Shown: positions 9,541-19,258 of the stretch, one piece after another | How the letters are laid out: every line of letters starts with the position of its first letter | Position numbering within the stretch: position 1 is the first letter of the stretch | From: Dryocola clanedunensis subsp. sulfonylureivorans | GTDB lineage: Bacteria > Pseudomonadota > Gammaproteobacteria > Enterobacterales > Enterobacteriaceae | DNA length: 64,000 nucleotides | Assembly (NCBI RefSeq): GCF_016756775.1 | Contig: NZ_JAERMU010000007.1 | Location: forward strand, 124,001 to 188,000 | Reading direction: 5' to 3' | Program-made: the position numbers and the translations under genes | Notes under the pieces: generated by a model | Told to the model about the DNA's origin: nothing | The model's input: the letters and a program-made list of their open reading frames with translations, nothing else | Database searches by the model: none

Positions 9541-9666
9541 GTAGGCCGGATAAGCGTTAGCGTCATCCGGCACGGTAACCGTCAATGGTGGATGGCGCTG
9601 CCGCTTATCCCCCCTACAAACTACCTACCTTTTTGTAGGTCGGATAAGCTTGCGTCATCCGACACA
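9541..9666. repeat. BIME-like cluster of three REP units
   Basis: Three related palindromic units in alternating orientation: GTAGGCCGGATAAGCG..GCGTCATCCGGC (9541-9571), GGTGGATGGCGCTGCCGCTTATCC (inverted, about 9587-9616) and GTAGGTCGGATAAGC..GCGTCATCCGAC (9635-9663). This is the typical layout of bacterial interspersed mosaic elements and lies between convergent genes. Confidence 0.8.
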
Positions 9667-9687
9667 GCCTTCTCCCCAGCGCAACTA

Positions 9688-9713
9688 AAAAGGAGCCTTT
9701 CGGCTCCTTTTGT
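9688..9713. terminator. Bidirectional terminator between the aminotransferase gene and kdgT
   Basis: Stem AAAAGGAGCC (9688-9697), loop TTTC and GGCTCCTTTT (9702-9711) form a 10-base-pair hairpin with A/T tracts on both sides, so it can end transcripts from both convergent genes. Its edge abuts the kdgT stop codon at 9714. Confidence 0.85.
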
Positions 9714-10703
9714 TTAGTGATGCTGTGCTTCCTGGACTAAGGCTTTTTCTTTCACCTTGCCGCCCATTCGTCGTGAGTAGACTGCGGTAATGATAGGTAC
9801 CAGAATCGCCGTCACGATGACGCTTGCTGCCACCAGGGCAGTAGCCGATGCGGCGACTGGCTCAAATGCCGGGTTAATCTGCGCAATGATGACCGGGTTT
9901 GCCACCGCGGCGCCAGCAGCAGAAGAGGCTGCAATCCCTGCCGTACCGTTACCGCCCCCGATAAATTTATCAGCCAGAATCAGTGGGATACCTGTAATCA
10001 CAATCACCGCAACCCCCAACATAATACCCAGCAGACCGGTATCCAGAATCACGTTCAGATTGATGGTATTACCCAACGCAAAGCCAAAGAACGGGATCAG
10101 CGTCGGTGTTGCTTTACTGAAGAAAGCGCGGAAATCGTGATCCAGGTTGCCGAGCGTAAACCCAACCAGGAAGGGCAGTACGGCGCCGATGAAGTGATGC
10201 GGCTCGAAAGAGGCCAGGCCAGCAGAACCGAGGATAACCATGGTCATCAGCGGGCCGGACTCCAGCGACATCAGTACAAACGCGCCAGACTCTTCTTTGG
10301 TACCATACTGGTTCATCAGGCTGGCGTACAGGCCGCCGTTCGTCATATCCATCGCGGAAACCAGCGCCAGTACGGAGAGGCCTGCGAACATCCCTGTCTG
10401 GATGCCTTCATCTGGAATAAAGGAGGCGGCAATCATCGCCACCACCCACGCAACGGCAATCTTAGTGATTACCAGCGTTCCGGACTTGCGCAGCACCGTG
10501 CCGGTAGCACGCAGATCGATAGAAGCCCCGATGCAGAAGAACCAGACGGCAAGGATTGGCACCGTCCCGCTAATCATTCCTTTAGTGAATGAACCAAAGT
10601 AAGCACCGGTCTCCGGAGCGAAGGTATTTAATACCGCGCCCAGCAGCAGTGGGATCAGCATCATCCCGCCAGGGATGCGTTCAATCGTCGCTTTAATCTT
10701 CAT
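9714..10703 (-). CDS. kdgT: 2-keto-3-deoxygluconate permease KdgT
   Basis: KdgT is an inner-membrane proton symporter that takes up 2-keto-3-deoxygluconate (KDG), an intermediate of pectin and uronate breakdown. The 329-residue protein has about ten hydrophobic segments and the family features [20 protein letters not shown] and [22 protein letters not shown]. Length and sequence match the E. coli permease. A GGAG ribosome site precedes the start. It is transcribed divergently from kduI, sharing a control region with KdgR-like palindromes; in E. coli kdgT is elsewhere in the genome. Confidence 0.95.
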   Translation of the reverse strand: MKIKATIERIPGGMMLIPLLLGAVLNTFAPETGAYFGSFTKGMISGTVPILAVWFFCIGASIDLRATGTVLRKSGTLVITKIAVAWVVAMIAASFIPDEGIQTGMFAGLSVLALVSAMDMTNGGLYASLMNQYGTKEESGAFVLMSLESGPLMTMVILGSAGLASFEPHHFIGAVLPFLVGFTLGNLDHDFRAFFSKATPTLIPFFGFALGNTINLNVILDTGLLGIMLGVAVIVITGIPLILADKFIGGGNGTAGIAASSAAGAAVANPVIIAQINPAFEPVAASATALVAASVIVTAILVPIITAVYSRRMGGKVKEKALVQEAQHH

Positions 10704-10764
10704 ATGAATTGTTCTCCATTCTTTTGTTCCCCCGGCGTTGCCTGAAAAAGGATGCAGAGGTCCG

Positions 10765-10788
10765 CAATAAAAAGGTTTCTTTTTATTG
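10765..10788. promoter_or_regulatory. Perfect palindrome upstream of kdgT, possible operator
   Basis: CAATAAAAAG-GTTT-CTTTTTATTG is a perfect 10-base inverted repeat about 60 bases upstream of the kdgT start. The AT-rich outer arms resemble a KdgR operator, but the core fits less well than the box at 10936. A weak hairpin in the leader is an alternative. Confidence 0.4.
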
Positions 10789-10935
10789 AGTTAGCTAGTT
10801 GTCTGGCCCAGTCAGGGCGGTGTCCTTCTCGAACTTACCTGCAGTGCTGCTGCGTATACTTAAGCTGGGTAACCGTACTCCGACAGAAACGTTATGCTGG
10901 CTACTATCTATTGGCTGGAATTATGATTCAATGAA

Positions 10936-10955
10936 AATGAAACGATATTTCAATT
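10936..10955. promoter_or_regulatory. Probable KdgR operator upstream of kduI
   Basis: AATGAAACGATATTTCAATT is close to the KdgR consensus (AATRAAAY..RTTTYATT) with symmetric TGAAA/TTTCA arms. It lies about 110 bases upstream of kduI in the divergent region. KdgR represses KDG and uronate genes in related bacteria. Confidence 0.6.
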
Positions 10956-11066
10956 TGGATCACATTATTTCGTCAGGGGCGCTGTTAAACTAATTAATAA
11001 GTCAGCTAAATGTAAATTTTATGTAATTAACCTGAGTGGTTCATGCAGAATTAATGAGGAGAAGTC

Positions 11067-11903
11067 ATGGATATTCGTCAAAGCATTCACAGCGATCATG
11101 CAAAAACACTCGATACGGCGGGCCTGCGCAAAGAGTTCCTGGTCGATACTATTTTTACCGCCGACCAGTACACCATGACCTACAGCCATATCGACCGTAT
11201 TATTGTGGGCGGCGTGATGCCAGTGACGCGTACCGTGAGCGTCGGGGGGGAAGTAGGTAAACAGCTGGGCGTGAGCTATTTCCTGGAGCGCCGCGAACTG
11301 GGCGTGATTAACATCGGCGGGCCGGGGACGATTACCGTTGATGGCACCTGCTATGAAATAGGTCATCGCGATGCTTTATACGTAGGGAAAGGCGCGAAAG
11401 AGGTGGTGTTTGAAAGCGTGGATGCTGCTAAACCTGCGCGCTTCTACTATAACTGCGCGCCAGCCCATACGACTTACCCGACTAAGCGCGTGACGCCTGC
11501 TGACGTATCGCCAGTTTCGCTGGGTGAAGACGTTACCAGCAACCGCCGTACTATTAACAAATACTTTGTGCCGGATGTGCTGGAAACCTGCCAGCTGAGC
11601 ATGGGGCTGACCGAGCTGGCTCCGGGAAATTTGTGGAATACTATGCCGTGCCACACCCATGAGCGCCGTATGGAAGTCTATTTCTACTTCGGTCTGGAAG
11701 AGAACAGCTGCGTATTCCATATGATGGGCCAGCCGCAGGAGACGCGCCACATCGTGGTGCAGAACGAGCAGGCGGTGATTTCACCGAGCTGGTCGATTCA
11801 CTCTGGCGTAGGTACCCGTGCGTATACTTTTATCTGGGGAATGGTGGGCGAGAACCAGGTATTTGATGATATGGACCACGTGAAAGTAGGTGATTTGCGC
11901 TAG
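11067..11903 (+). CDS. kduI: 5-dehydro-4-deoxy-D-glucuronate isomerase KduI
   Basis: KduI isomerises 5-keto-4-deoxyuronate to 2,5-diketo-3-deoxygluconate in pectin and hexuronate breakdown. The 278-residue cupin protein has the zinc site in [16 protein letters not shown] (two His and Glu, about residues 195-203) and the fourth ligand in SWSIHSGVG near 245. AGGAG provides the ribosome site. KduD, the next enzyme, is not in the window; KdgT is divergent. Confidence 0.95.
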   Translation: MDIRQSIHSDHAKTLDTAGLRKEFLVDTIFTADQYTMTYSHIDRIIVGGVMPVTRTVSVGGEVGKQLGVSYFLERRELGVINIGGPGTITVDGTCYEIGHRDALYVGKGAKEVVFESVDAAKPARFYYNCAPAHTTYPTKRVTPADVSPVSLGEDVTSNRRTINKYFVPDVLETCQLSMGLTELAPGNLWNTMPCHTHERRMEVYFYFGLEENSCVFHMMGQPQETRHIVVQNEQAVISPSWSIHSGVGTRAYTFIWGMVGENQVFDDMDHVKVGDLR

Positions 11904-11913
11904 TTTATACTCA

Positions 11914-11975
11914 CTCCCTCTCCCAGAAAGGGAGAGGTAACTCTATCCAGTTCCCTCATCCCTTTGGGGAGAGGG
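11914..11975. repeat. Paired palindromes (CCCTCTCCC family) between kduI and sdaB
   Basis: CTCCCTCTCCCAGAAAGGGA and a second unit CCCTCATCCC-TTT-GGGGAGAGGG repeat the arrangement seen at 7308-7390. The pair lies between the convergent kduI and sdaB genes. Confidence 0.75.
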
Positions 11976-11980
11976 CCTTA

Positions 11981-13345
11981 TTAATCGCAGGAAACTTTCA
12001 TCGCCAGCCCGCCGCGGGAAGTCTCGCGGTATTTGGCGTTCATGTCTTTGCCCGTTTCGTACATGGTTTCAATGACTTTATCGAGGCTTACACGAGGTTC
12101 GCTGGTGCGACGCATTGCCATGCGGGCTGCGTTGACAGCTTTTACTGCGGCAATCGCGTTGCGTTCAATGCAGGGAACCTGAACCTGTCCCGCAACCGGA
12201 TCGCAGGTCAGCCCAAGGTTATGCTCCATACCGATTTCCGCTGCAATACAAACTTGCGCCGGGCTGCCGCCCAGCAACTCTGCCAGTCCAGCCGCCGCCA
12301 TTGAGCAGGCCACGCCAACTTCACCCTGACAGCCTACTTCCGCGCCGGAAATTGAGGCATTCATCTTATACAGTGAGCCAATCGCGCCCGCGGCCAGGAA
12401 GTAGCGCGCGCAGGAGTTGGCATTCACTTCACGGATAAACTTGTCGTAGTAGGCCAGTACCGCAGGAACAATACCGCATGCGCCGTTGGTTGGGGCTGTG
12501 ACCACACGTCCACCCGCAGCATTCTCTTCGTTTACTGCCAGCGCGAACATGTTGATCCAGTCAACAACGGCCATGGGATCGGAATTGTTCTTATCGTTGC
12601 TCACCAGCATCCTGCGCAGGGCTGCCGCACGACGCGGCACGCGCATTTTGCCGGGCAAAACACCTTCGGTTGTTATGCCGCGTTCAATTCCGCTGCGCAT
12701 CACGCTCCAGACGTTGGCAAAGTGCGCGTCTATTTCCGCCTGCGTGTGCATCGCACGTTCGTTTTGCATCATCAGCCCGGACAGGGAAAGCCCCGTCTCG
12801 TCGCAATGTCTGCGCAGGTCGACTGCGTTTTTATACGGGTAGGGAACCGACACCTTTTGCGTATCTTCCACGCCAAAATGCGCTTCATCTACGATAAAGC
12901 CGCCGCCGATGGAGTAGTAAGTCTGGCTGTACAGAACCGTATCGCCAGCGACTGCCGTGATACGCATGCCGTTCTCGTGCAGCGACAGGTTGTCGGCGTG
13001 GAAATTCATGCAGCTATCAACCGGGAATTCAACTTCGTGCGCGCCGTTGGCCAGCAGCAGGCGGCTGTGGGTATTCACATCCTGGATAAAATGCGGGATG
13101 GAATCGATATCTACCGTGTCCGGCAGATTACCCGCCAGCCCCAGAATAATGGCGATATCGGTGTGGTGGCCCTTGCCGGTCAGCGACAGGGAACCATAAA
13201 CATCAACAATTACGCGGGTGACATCGTGCAAAATCCCTTGCGCGATTAAGTCATCAGCGAACTGTTTGCCGGCTTTCATCGGGCCGACGGTATGCGAACT
13301 GGAAGGCCCGATGCCGATTTTAAAAATGTCGAATACGCTAATCAT
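11981..13345 (-). CDS. sdaB: L-serine dehydratase 2
   Basis: SdaB is a 4Fe-4S L-serine deaminase producing pyruvate and ammonia. The 454-residue single-chain enzyme contains the beta domain (IGPSSSHTVGPMKAG at the N terminus) and the alpha domain, with TAPTNGACGIVPA and the three iron-sulfur cysteine contexts GAEVGCQGEVG, LTCDPVAG and QVPCIERNA. Downstream of the serine transporter gene sdaC, but with a 236-base spacer rather than the short gap of E. coli. Confidence 0.95.
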   Translation of the reverse strand: MISVFDIFKIGIGPSSSHTVGPMKAGKQFADDLIAQGILHDVTRVIVDVYGSLSLTGKGHHTDIAIILGLAGNLPDTVDIDSIPHFIQDVNTHSRLLLANGAHEVEFPVDSCMNFHADNLSLHENGMRITAVAGDTVLYSQTYYSIGGGFIVDEAHFGVEDTQKVSVPYPYKNAVDLRRHCDETGLSLSGLMMQNERAMHTQAEIDAHFANVWSVMRSGIERGITTEGVLPGKMRVPRRAAALRRMLVSNDKNNSDPMAVVDWINMFALAVNEENAAGGRVVTAPTNGACGIVPAVLAYYDKFIREVNANSCARYFLAAGAIGSLYKMNASISGAEVGCQGEVGVACSMAAAGLAELLGGSPAQVCIAAEIGMEHNLGLTCDPVAGQVQVPCIERNAIAAVKAVNAARMAMRRTSEPRVSLDKVIETMYETGKDMNAKYRETSRGGLAMKVSCD

Positions 13346-13581
13346 GATGCGTCCATTGCGTGAGTGACTTGAAGAGGGGGAAGAACCGCCCGCAGAGAGC
13401 AGGCGGTCTATATTGCTGACAAAGAAGGAAAAAACGTGGTTTTTCCGTCTTTGTGGTTAGCAGCCGAAAATCAATGAATTGATTTTCCTGGTTATTTTTT
13501 GCTGATACATGTCCGACTTTTAGTCGTATCAGGTTCGTCATCAGTCTGAACCGCCCGCAGAGAGCAGGCGGTGTAGAACTA
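13346..13581 (-). repeat. sdaC-sdaB spacer with duplicated hairpins
   Basis: Two copies of AACCGCCCGCAGAGAGCAGG plus CGGT (about 13386-13408 and 13550-13572) are directly repeated 164 bases apart. On the minus strand each forms ACCGCCTGC-TCTCT-GCGGGCGGT, a 9-base-pair stem with a 5-base loop. Between them lie a near-perfect inverted repeat (GACAAAGAAGGAAAAA / TTTTTCCGTCTTTGT, about 13418-13456) and a perfect one (GAAAATCAAT-GA-ATTGATTTTC, about 13468-13489). It contains no credible gene and may attenuate readthrough from sdaC to sdaB. Confidence 0.6.
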
Positions 13582-14871
13582 TTAGCCGAACAGGGAGTAG
13601 AAGATTGCAGAGATAGCAATCAGGCCCATTATCACAACAAACACGTTGCTGATGTGGCCGCTGTATTTGCGCATGGCCGGGACTTTCTGAATTGCGTACA
13701 TCGGCATCAGGAACAGAATCATCGCGATAATCGGGCCGCCCAGGGTTTCAATCATCCCCAGGATGCTTGGGTTCAGCGTCGCCACAATCCAGGTGGTGAT
13801 CAGCATGAAGATCGCCGTGATGCGGTTTAGCTTGTTGATTTCAATGCTCTTACCTTTACCACGCAGCGTTTTGATGACTAAACCGTTGAAACCTTCACGG
13901 GCACCTAAGTAGTGGCCGAGGAAGGATTTGGTGATCGCGACCATTGCAATGATTGGTGCCATCCAGGCGATAACCGGTGCGTTAAAGTGGTTAGCCAGGT
14001 AAGACAGGATGGAGATGTTCTGCGCTTTCGCTTCTGCCAGGTTAGCCGGGGAGAGGCTCAGCACGCAGCTGAACACGAAGAACATGACAGTCAGCACCAT
14101 CATGATGTGTGCGAAAGCCAGAATGCGGGAGCATTTTTTCTCAGCGCCATCGCCGTACTCTTCACGCTTGGCTACCGCGAAGGAAGAGATGATCGGTGAG
14201 TGGTTGAAGGAGAAGACCATGACCGGGATTGCCAGCCACAGGGTCATCCACAGGCCGCTGCCGGTTGCCGGTGTGCTGCTTAAGGAGAGCGTGTCGAATA
14301 CTGCGCCGGTCCAGTTTGGAATCAGGTACAGAGCCAGCAGCATCAGCGCGATAACGAACGGGAACACCAGGATGCTCATCGCTTTCACGATCATCTGCTC
14401 GCCGAAACGAACGATGGTCATCATGCCGACAATCAGAATCAATGACAGAACCACACGCGGCGGTGACACCATACCCAACTGATGAGTAATGAAGCTGTCG
14501 ACGGTGTTGGTGATAGCCACGCTGTAAACCAGCAGGATTGGGTAGATAGCAAAGAAGTAGAGCAGGGTAATGATTTTACCTGCGCCAATGCCGAAGTGCT
14601 CTTCAACAACTTCGGTGATGTCTTCACCCGGATTTTTACCAGACAGCACGAAGCGGGTCAGGCCGCGGTGTGCGAAGTAGGTCATCGGGAAGGCAAGGAC
14701 TGCCATGATCAGCAGCGGGATCAGACCGCCAACGCCGGCGTTAATTGGCAAGAACAGTACGCCTGCACCAATGGCGGTGCCGTACAGGCCGAGCATCCAC
14801 ATGGTATCCGATTTACGCCAGGAACTTTTGGTCTCGACAGAAGCAATACTGCCGGTTTGTGTGGTATCCAT
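13582..14871 (-). CDS. sdaC: Serine/proton symporter SdaC
   Basis: SdaC is the inner-membrane L-serine:H+ symporter of the HAAAP family. The 429-residue protein has about eleven hydrophobic segments and the family N terminus [23 protein letters not shown]. The ATG at 14871 (MDTTQTGS) matches the E. coli start; an upstream in-frame ATG adds 20 unrelated residues. First gene of the sdaC-sdaB unit, so uptake and deamination of serine are coupled. Confidence 0.95.
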   Translation of the reverse strand: MDTTQTGSIASVETKSSWRKSDTMWMLGLYGTAIGAGVLFLPINAGVGGLIPLLIMAVLAFPMTYFAHRGLTRFVLSGKNPGEDITEVVEEHFGIGAGKIITLLYFFAIYPILLVYSVAITNTVDSFITHQLGMVSPPRVVLSLILIVGMMTIVRFGEQMIVKAMSILVFPFVIALMLLALYLIPNWTGAVFDTLSLSSTPATGSGLWMTLWLAIPVMVFSFNHSPIISSFAVAKREEYGDGAEKKCSRILAFAHIMMVLTVMFFVFSCVLSLSPANLAEAKAQNISILSYLANHFNAPVIAWMAPIIAMVAITKSFLGHYLGAREGFNGLVIKTLRGKGKSIEINKLNRITAIFMLITTWIVATLNPSILGMIETLGGPIIAMILFLMPMYAIQKVPAMRKYSGHISNVFVVIMGLIAISAIFYSLFG

Positions 14872-15331
14872 CAACTTCTCCAGAAGGAACTTATTGTGCA
14901 AAATTTCAGTCAATGACGACGTTTTTCGCATGACTGATGAAACTAAATTCTGTGCCAGGGCGTTTTTATAGTAATTTTGACCCGTAACTATTGGCGGGCG
15001 GAAAGATACAGCGATGTCATTAATCTATCAGTGATCGCGATCCCAATTGCATGAATCCACTGTTAATATGGTTATTGGTGGTATTTTGTACTGCCTTAGA
15101 TCTGACGGGCGAAATTTAAGCGTGCAAAGACTACCATTAGCCAAAGATGCGATAAATTAAACGCCAGTGGATACATGAAATTAATCTGTAAAAAATTTAT
15201 TTTGCAGTGTTTTATGGAGGGTGTTGTTCGAAAGGCGTGACATTCAGCGGCGAGAAGGGCGGCGCAATCGTTTGGCTCAATAAATAAAATGCAGGATGAG
15301 AAGGGCGACAATGCTGTCGCCCCTGGGGTTA
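14872..15331. other. 460-base intergenic region upstream of sdaC
   Basis: No gene is apparent. It holds the sdaC promoter region, a possible CRP-like palindrome at about 15028-15046 (AGTGATCGCGATCCCA, with TGATCGCGATC symmetric) and the terminator of ppnN at 15303-15322. CRP activates sdaCB in E. coli, which makes the palindrome plausible but unproven. Confidence 0.5.
15303..15322 (-). terminator. Hairpin downstream of ppnN
   Basis: GGGCGACA-ATGC-TGTCGCCC is a perfect 8-base-pair stem with a 4-base loop starting just after the ppnN stop (read on the minus strand). The T-run on the 3' side is weak, so termination may be partial. Confidence 0.6.
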
Positions 15332-16696
15332 TCAGGTACAGATTTCGTAACAGGGGATATAGGCACTCCCCGGCAGCTTCATACGGTGCTGGGCGACAAA
15401 ACCTTGTAGCAGATCGTCCATGCGTTTCATCATCTGTGCATCGCCGTGGATTTTGTACGGGCCGTATTTTTCAATGGCGTGGATGCCACCTTCTTTAACG
15501 TTACCCGCAACGATCCCCGAGAATGCTCTGCGCAATGACGCAGCCAGCTCTTCTGCCGGCTGGTCCGGGTACAGTTTAAGGTTCGCCATATTTTCATGGG
15601 TGGGTTCAAACGGCATTTGCAGGTCCGGCGAAATACGAATCGACCAGTTGAAGCTGTAGGCATCGCCCGTTTCACGACGATACTCTTTCACCTGCGGCAT
15701 GGCTTTTTTCATCAGGCGCGCCACTTCTGGGGCATCATCAATGATGATTTTGTAATGACGGCGGGCCTGTTCGCCCACGGTGTTGACGATAAATTCGTCC
15801 AGCACCCGGAAGTAGTCCGCGCTCTCTTTTGGGCCAGTCAGAATCAGCGGCAGAACCTGATCGTGGTTGTGCGGATTCATCAGAATACCCAGCAGATAGA
15901 GCAGCTCTTCCGCTGTCCCCACGCCGCCCGGGAAGATAATAATGCCGTGCGCAATACGAACAAACGCTTCGAGACGTTTTTCAATGTCCGGCATGATGAT
16001 CAGTTCATTGACCAGCGGGTTAGGCGGTTCGGCGGCAATAATGGAAGGTTCGGTCAGGCCAATAAAGCGGCCCTCTCTGAAACGCTGCTGCGCCTGGCCT
16101 ACGGCTGCGCCCTTCATTGGCGCTTCCATGGCTCCAGGCCCACAGCCGGTACAAATATTCAGTTCACGCAGACCCAGCTGTGTACCGACACGGCGTGCGT
16201 ACAGATATTCATTTTCGTTGATGGAGTGACCACCCCAGCAGACGACGAGGTTTGGCGCTTCACCGACGTGCAGCGCACGGGCATTGCGCAGAATAGAAAA
16301 CACCATATTGGTGATGTTTGCTGGTTCATCAAGGTCGAGATTCTGAAAACGACCTGCGCTTGAGAGCTGACCATTTACAAACAGAATATCGCGCAGGACG
16401 GCGAACAGGTTAGCTTGCAGGGCGCGAATGATTCGGCCATCAACAAAGGCCTCTTCTGGCGGATTAATCAGCTCCAGTTTGACACCGCGTTCTCGACGCA
16501 ACACATTGATATCAAAACTTTCGTAGCGCGAAAGAAGCTCTTTGCTGCTGTCGGTCTGGCTTCCTGAGTTAAGTACGGCAAGTGAACAGTTACGAAACAG
16601 TTGGTAAATGTCGCTGCTGGCCGTGCGTTTAAGCATATCGACTTCCAGCTGCGACAACATATCCATTGAGCCTAGCGGGCTAATATGTGTAATCAA
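15332..16696 (-). CDS. ppnN: Nucleotide 5'-monophosphate nucleosidase PpnN
   Basis: PpnN (YgdH) hydrolyses purine and pyrimidine nucleoside 5'-monophosphates to base and ribose-5-phosphate and is activated by (p)ppGpp. The 454-residue length equals E. coli PpnN. The central LOG-type domain shows the hallmark [17 protein letters not shown] and [14 protein letters not shown], flanked by N- and C-terminal regulatory domains. Its (p)ppGpp producer RelA is also encoded in this window. Confidence 0.95.
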   Translation of the reverse strand: MITHISPLGSMDMLSQLEVDMLKRTASSDIYQLFRNCSLAVLNSGSQTDSSKELLSRYESFDINVLRRERGVKLELINPPEEAFVDGRIIRALQANLFAVLRDILFVNGQLSSAGRFQNLDLDEPANITNMVFSILRNARALHVGEAPNLVVCWGGHSINENEYLYARRVGTQLGLRELNICTGCGPGAMEAPMKGAAVGQAQQRFREGRFIGLTEPSIIAAEPPNPLVNELIIMPDIEKRLEAFVRIAHGIIIFPGGVGTAEELLYLLGILMNPHNHDQVLPLILTGPKESADYFRVLDEFIVNTVGEQARRHYKIIIDDAPEVARLMKKAMPQVKEYRRETGDAYSFNWSIRISPDLQMPFEPTHENMANLKLYPDQPAEELAASLRRAFSGIVAGNVKEGGIHAIEKYGPYKIHGDAQMMKRMDDLLQGFVAQHRMKLPGSAYIPCYEICT

Positions 16697-16810
16697 GTGA
16701 ACTCCTTACGGGACGAGTGTGCTGCTCCCAGTGATTACAATAGCCCTGGCGTCACGAATTTAACAACCCGAAAACATTATTCCCTGCGCGCCCTGCGAAG
16801 CATTTCGCAT

Positions 16811-17653
16811 TTATTGACGAACCAGACGCCCAAACGCCGGGTGGAAATCGGTGTTAGTGCGCCACGGGTTGATATCCAGCCCGCCACGGCGGGTGTAGCG
16901 AGCGTAGACGCTCAGAGACTCCGGCTGGCAGAATTTCTGAATATCATTAAAGATGCGTTCGACGCACTGTTCATGAAACTCGTTGTGATGGCGGAATGAG
17001 ACCAGATAACGCAGCAGTTTTTCACGATCGATACGCGGGCCACGGTAACGAATTTGTACGGAACCCCAGTCTGGCTGGTGGGTAATGAGGCAGTTGGATT
17101 TCAGCAGGTGGCTGACAAGCGTCTCATCGACAACTTCGTCTCCGCCGGCATTCGCCAGATAGTCTGCATTGAATTCGTAGCTATCAATGACGATGTCCTG
17201 TCCATCAATGCACTCGCCCGCGAAGACCGCGATTTCCTGGCCTTCCAGCTCATGCAGGCGGAACAGCACCACGCTGACCTCTCCCTGGGCACAAGCGCTT
17301 AAATCGCGCTTCAATGTTTCCTGTACCGTTTCCCAGTTGCTAAAACGCGTCTGGTTAAAACTGTTCAGATAGAGCTTAAAACTTTTCGATTCCACCAGGT
17401 TCACGCTATCAGCATCAAGCTGAACATGCCCGACGGCGACCTGTGGCAGGCCGTTATCATTCAGCCAGGAGAGTTCGTATAGCGTCCAGATATCGCCACC
17501 GCTAAAGGGCAGGGCATCCGCATGCAGACCCAGAGGATCGCGATTAAGACTGCGCGGCACCGCCTGTAGCAAAGCAGGTTCGTAGCTATCCTGGTAAGCC
17601 GTAGGTTTGCCCAGCGTCAGGCCGCTCAGCGCCTGGTGTTTTTCATAAGACAT
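16811..17653 (-). CDS. queF: NADPH-dependent 7-cyano-7-deazaguanine reductase QueF
   Basis: QueF reduces the nitrile preQ0 to preQ1, a step in queuosine biosynthesis. The 280-residue protein is the long two-domain (tunnel-fold) type. The catalytic cysteine is in [16 protein letters not shown] (about 189) with the aspartate 7 residues on; the NADPH motif [17 protein letters not shown] is near residue 90. QueE and QueD of the same pathway are encoded at 42840-43942. It is divergent from syd. Confidence 0.95.
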   Translation of the reverse strand: MSYEKHQALSGLTLGKPTAYQDSYEPALLQAVPRSLNRDPLGLHADALPFSGGDIWTLYELSWLNDNGLPQVAVGHVQLDADSVNLVESKSFKLYLNSFNQTRFSNWETVQETLKRDLSACAQGEVSVVLFRLHELEGQEIAVFAGECIDGQDIVIDSYEFNADYLANAGGDEVVDETLVSHLLKSNCLITHQPDWGSVQIRYRGPRIDREKLLRYLVSFRHHNEFHEQCVERIFNDIQKFCQPESLSVYARYTRRGGLDINPWRTNTDFHPAFGRLVRQ

Positions 17654-17721
17654 GTGTCACCGATAGAATGCAGGTACAATTGGCTTTTATTGTACCGCAG
17701 CCTTAGGTGAGTGAGAAATTG

Positions 17722-18270
17722 ATGGATAACGACGTGCGTCTTGCGCTGGAAGCTTTCACTGAACGTTTTTGCACGGCATGGCGTGAGCAAACCGGCGGCT
17801 GGCCCGCAAGCGAAGAGTTGTACGGGGTACCTTCACCCTGCATTGTTACCACAACCGGTAGCGATGTGCGCTGGCAGCCACAGCCTTTTACCCTTGAGGC
17901 AGATTTGAGTGCGGTAGAGCGCGCAATGGATATTTCTCTCCAGCCCGCAGCCCATCAGTTCTATACCACGCAATTTGCTGGCGATATGACCGCGCACGCC
18001 GGCACCGTCGGTTTAACGTTACTCCAAACCTGGAGCGAGGATGATTTTCAGCGCGTTCAGGAAAACCTTATTGGCCACCTTGTTACCCAAAAGCGCCTTA
18101 AACTTGCGCCAACACTTTTCCTGGCTACCACTAAGGATGAGATGGAAGTGATATCGCTATGCAATCTGAGCGGCGAGGTTGTGCTGGAGAAAATCGGTAC
18201 CAAAAGCCGGACTACGCTTGCTCCTTCACTGGTGCTTTTCCTTAATAATCTTGCGCCTGAGGTTATTTAG
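17722..18270 (+). CDS. syd: SecY-interacting protein Syd
   Basis: Syd is a cytoplasmic peripheral-membrane protein that binds SecY and interferes with translocons whose SecY-SecE contact is faulty. The 182-residue product matches the family, with the conserved segments [21 protein letters not shown] and [21 protein letters not shown]. The start at 17722 (MDNDVR) is chosen over an in-frame GTG 15 bases upstream by comparison with E. coli. It is divergent from queF and just precedes csrB. Confidence 0.93.
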   Translation: MDNDVRLALEAFTERFCTAWREQTGGWPASEELYGVPSPCIVTTTGSDVRWQPQPFTLEADLSAVERAMDISLQPAAHQFYTTQFAGDMTAHAGTVGLTLLQTWSEDDFQRVQENLIGHLVTQKRLKLAPTLFLATTKDEMEVISLCNLSGEVVLEKIGTKSRTTLAPSLVLFLNNLAPEVI

Positions 18271-18292
18271 TCCCCTCCTGGTGAGTATTGTC

Positions 18293-18333
18293 TGTGAGAC
18301 ATATCTTACAAATGCTGTGAGAGATCGCTAACT
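18293..18333. promoter_or_regulatory. UvrY (GacA-type) boxes upstream of csrB
   Basis: TGTGAGACATATCTTACA (18293-18310) is an 18-base inverted repeat of the GacA/UvrY type (TGTAAGN..NCTTACA), about 180 bases upstream of the csrB start. A second, weaker copy, TGTGAGAGATCGCTAACT, follows at 18316-18333. UvrY is activated by BarA, encoded at 27659-30418. Confidence 0.75.
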
Positions 18334-18491
18334 TTAAGAAGGGTAATGGCTGCGCCTTTATTCTTCATGTTATTAAAAATCAGATAGTTAGCGTGTCTTA
18401 CAACAACCTTCGAATGAAGGTTTTCTGGAACTATCTCTCAAGGTCCCTTGTCAGACGAAGCCAAATATTAGATCCTATGTTCATCGACAGG

Positions 18492-18859
18492 GAGTCGGGT
18501 AGCAAAGGAGATATCAGGATGACGTCACTTTGCGAAGAAGCGGATGACACCAGGACGGTGTGACAAGGAAGGCTTCAGGAAGAAGCAAGGAACACTCAGG
18601 AAGAGTAAAGGACACCTCCAGGATGGAGAATGAGAGCCGAATCAGGATGGTCGGCGGGTCTGGAAGACCAAAGGATATCAGCGTCAGGATGATGCAGGAC
18701 ACCAGCAGGAAGTTGGTTGCAGGATGCGCGTACGATGGATTGTAGGTCAGGAGACCACTGGACAAAGTTGTCACGGATGAGCAGGGAGCATCAAAAGTAG
18801 CGGGATTAGCTGCGGAACGAACCGGGAGCACTGTGTAAAAACAGTGCTCCCTTTTTTTA
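18492..18859 (+). ncRNA. csrB: CsrB small RNA
   Basis: CsrB sequesters the translational repressor CsrA through many GGA-bearing loops. This roughly 368-base RNA contains about twenty AGGA/GGA motifs, many in the form CAGGATG or CAGGAAG in small hairpins, and the 3' part GTTGTCACGGATGAGCAGGG is nearly the E. coli sequence. It ends in the terminator GGGAGCACTGT-GTAAAA-ACAGTGCTCCC followed by seven Ts. Position between syd and yqcC is as in E. coli. Confidence 0.95.
18832..18859 (+). terminator. csrB terminator
   Basis: AGCACTGT-GTAAAA-ACAGTGCT with flanking GGG/CCC pairs and a seven-T tract forms a strong intrinsic terminator at the 3' end of csrB. Confidence 0.9.
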
Positions 18860-18928
18860 TGCCTTTTTTCCATAAAGGCAAATAGTGGTATGCTTGCCCG
18901 CCTAATTTGCCTGACGTATGAGGTTTTC

Positions 18929-19258
18929 ATGGAACGCCATGCGCTGGTACGCCAGCATTTGCTCGCCATCGAGCAGGTCCTTCGTGACCACCATCTTTGG
19001 CAGGGTGTTGCACCTGCTGCGACAGCCTTTGAAAGCGATCAACCTTTTTGTATGGATACGCTGGAGCCGCATGAGTGGCTCCAGTGGATTCTGATCCCCC
19101 GCATGCACGCATTGATTGATAGCGCACAGCCATTGCCTTCTTCTTTTGCCGTTGCACCTTATTATGAAATGGCGCTGGATGCGGCGCATATTGGCCGCGA
19201 ACCGTTGCTGGCAGCGCTGCAGGAGCTGGATGTCCTGTTCGCGGGCAGCGCCGACTGA
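18929..19258 (+). CDS. yqcC: YqcC family protein
   Basis: A 109-residue protein of the YqcC (DUF446) family. Function unknown. Conserved features visible are QPFCMDTLEPHEWLQWILIPRMHALID and FAVAPYYEMAL. The ATG at 18929 has a TGAGG ribosome site; an earlier in-frame ATG at 18890 is too close to the csrB terminator and lacks one. Its stop overlaps the truC start (TGATG), so the two are coupled. Confidence 0.9.
   Translation: MERHALVRQHLLAIEQVLRDHHLWQGVAPAATAFESDQPFCMDTLEPHEWLQWILIPRMHALIDSAQPLPSSFAVAPYYEMALDAAHIGREPLLAALQELDVLFAGSAD

Larger units (their letters stand above)
10704..11066. promoter_or_regulatory. Divergent kdgT/kduI control region
   Basis: The 363 bases between the start codons of kdgT and kduI contain no convincing gene. 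They hold two palindromes (listed separately at 10765 and 10936). A TCACA half-site just after the second one (about 10959) could be part of a CRP site. Both genes belong to uronate catabolism, so common control by KdgR is expected. Confidence 0.6.

Noticed and set aside
10752-10993. Short plus-strand frames in the kdgT-kduI gap.
   Set aside because: They cross the probable KdgR operator and promoters and look random.
13338-13619. A 93-codon minus-strand frame in the sdaC-sdaB spacer with an internal repeat (PPALCGRF twice).
   Set aside because: The repeated peptide merely reflects the duplicated hairpin DNA; no ribosome site and no family.
18514-18969. A 151-codon minus-strand frame and a short plus-strand frame over the csrB region.
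   Set aside because: The region is the CsrB RNA with its GGA hairpins and terminator; the frames are by-products of the repeats.
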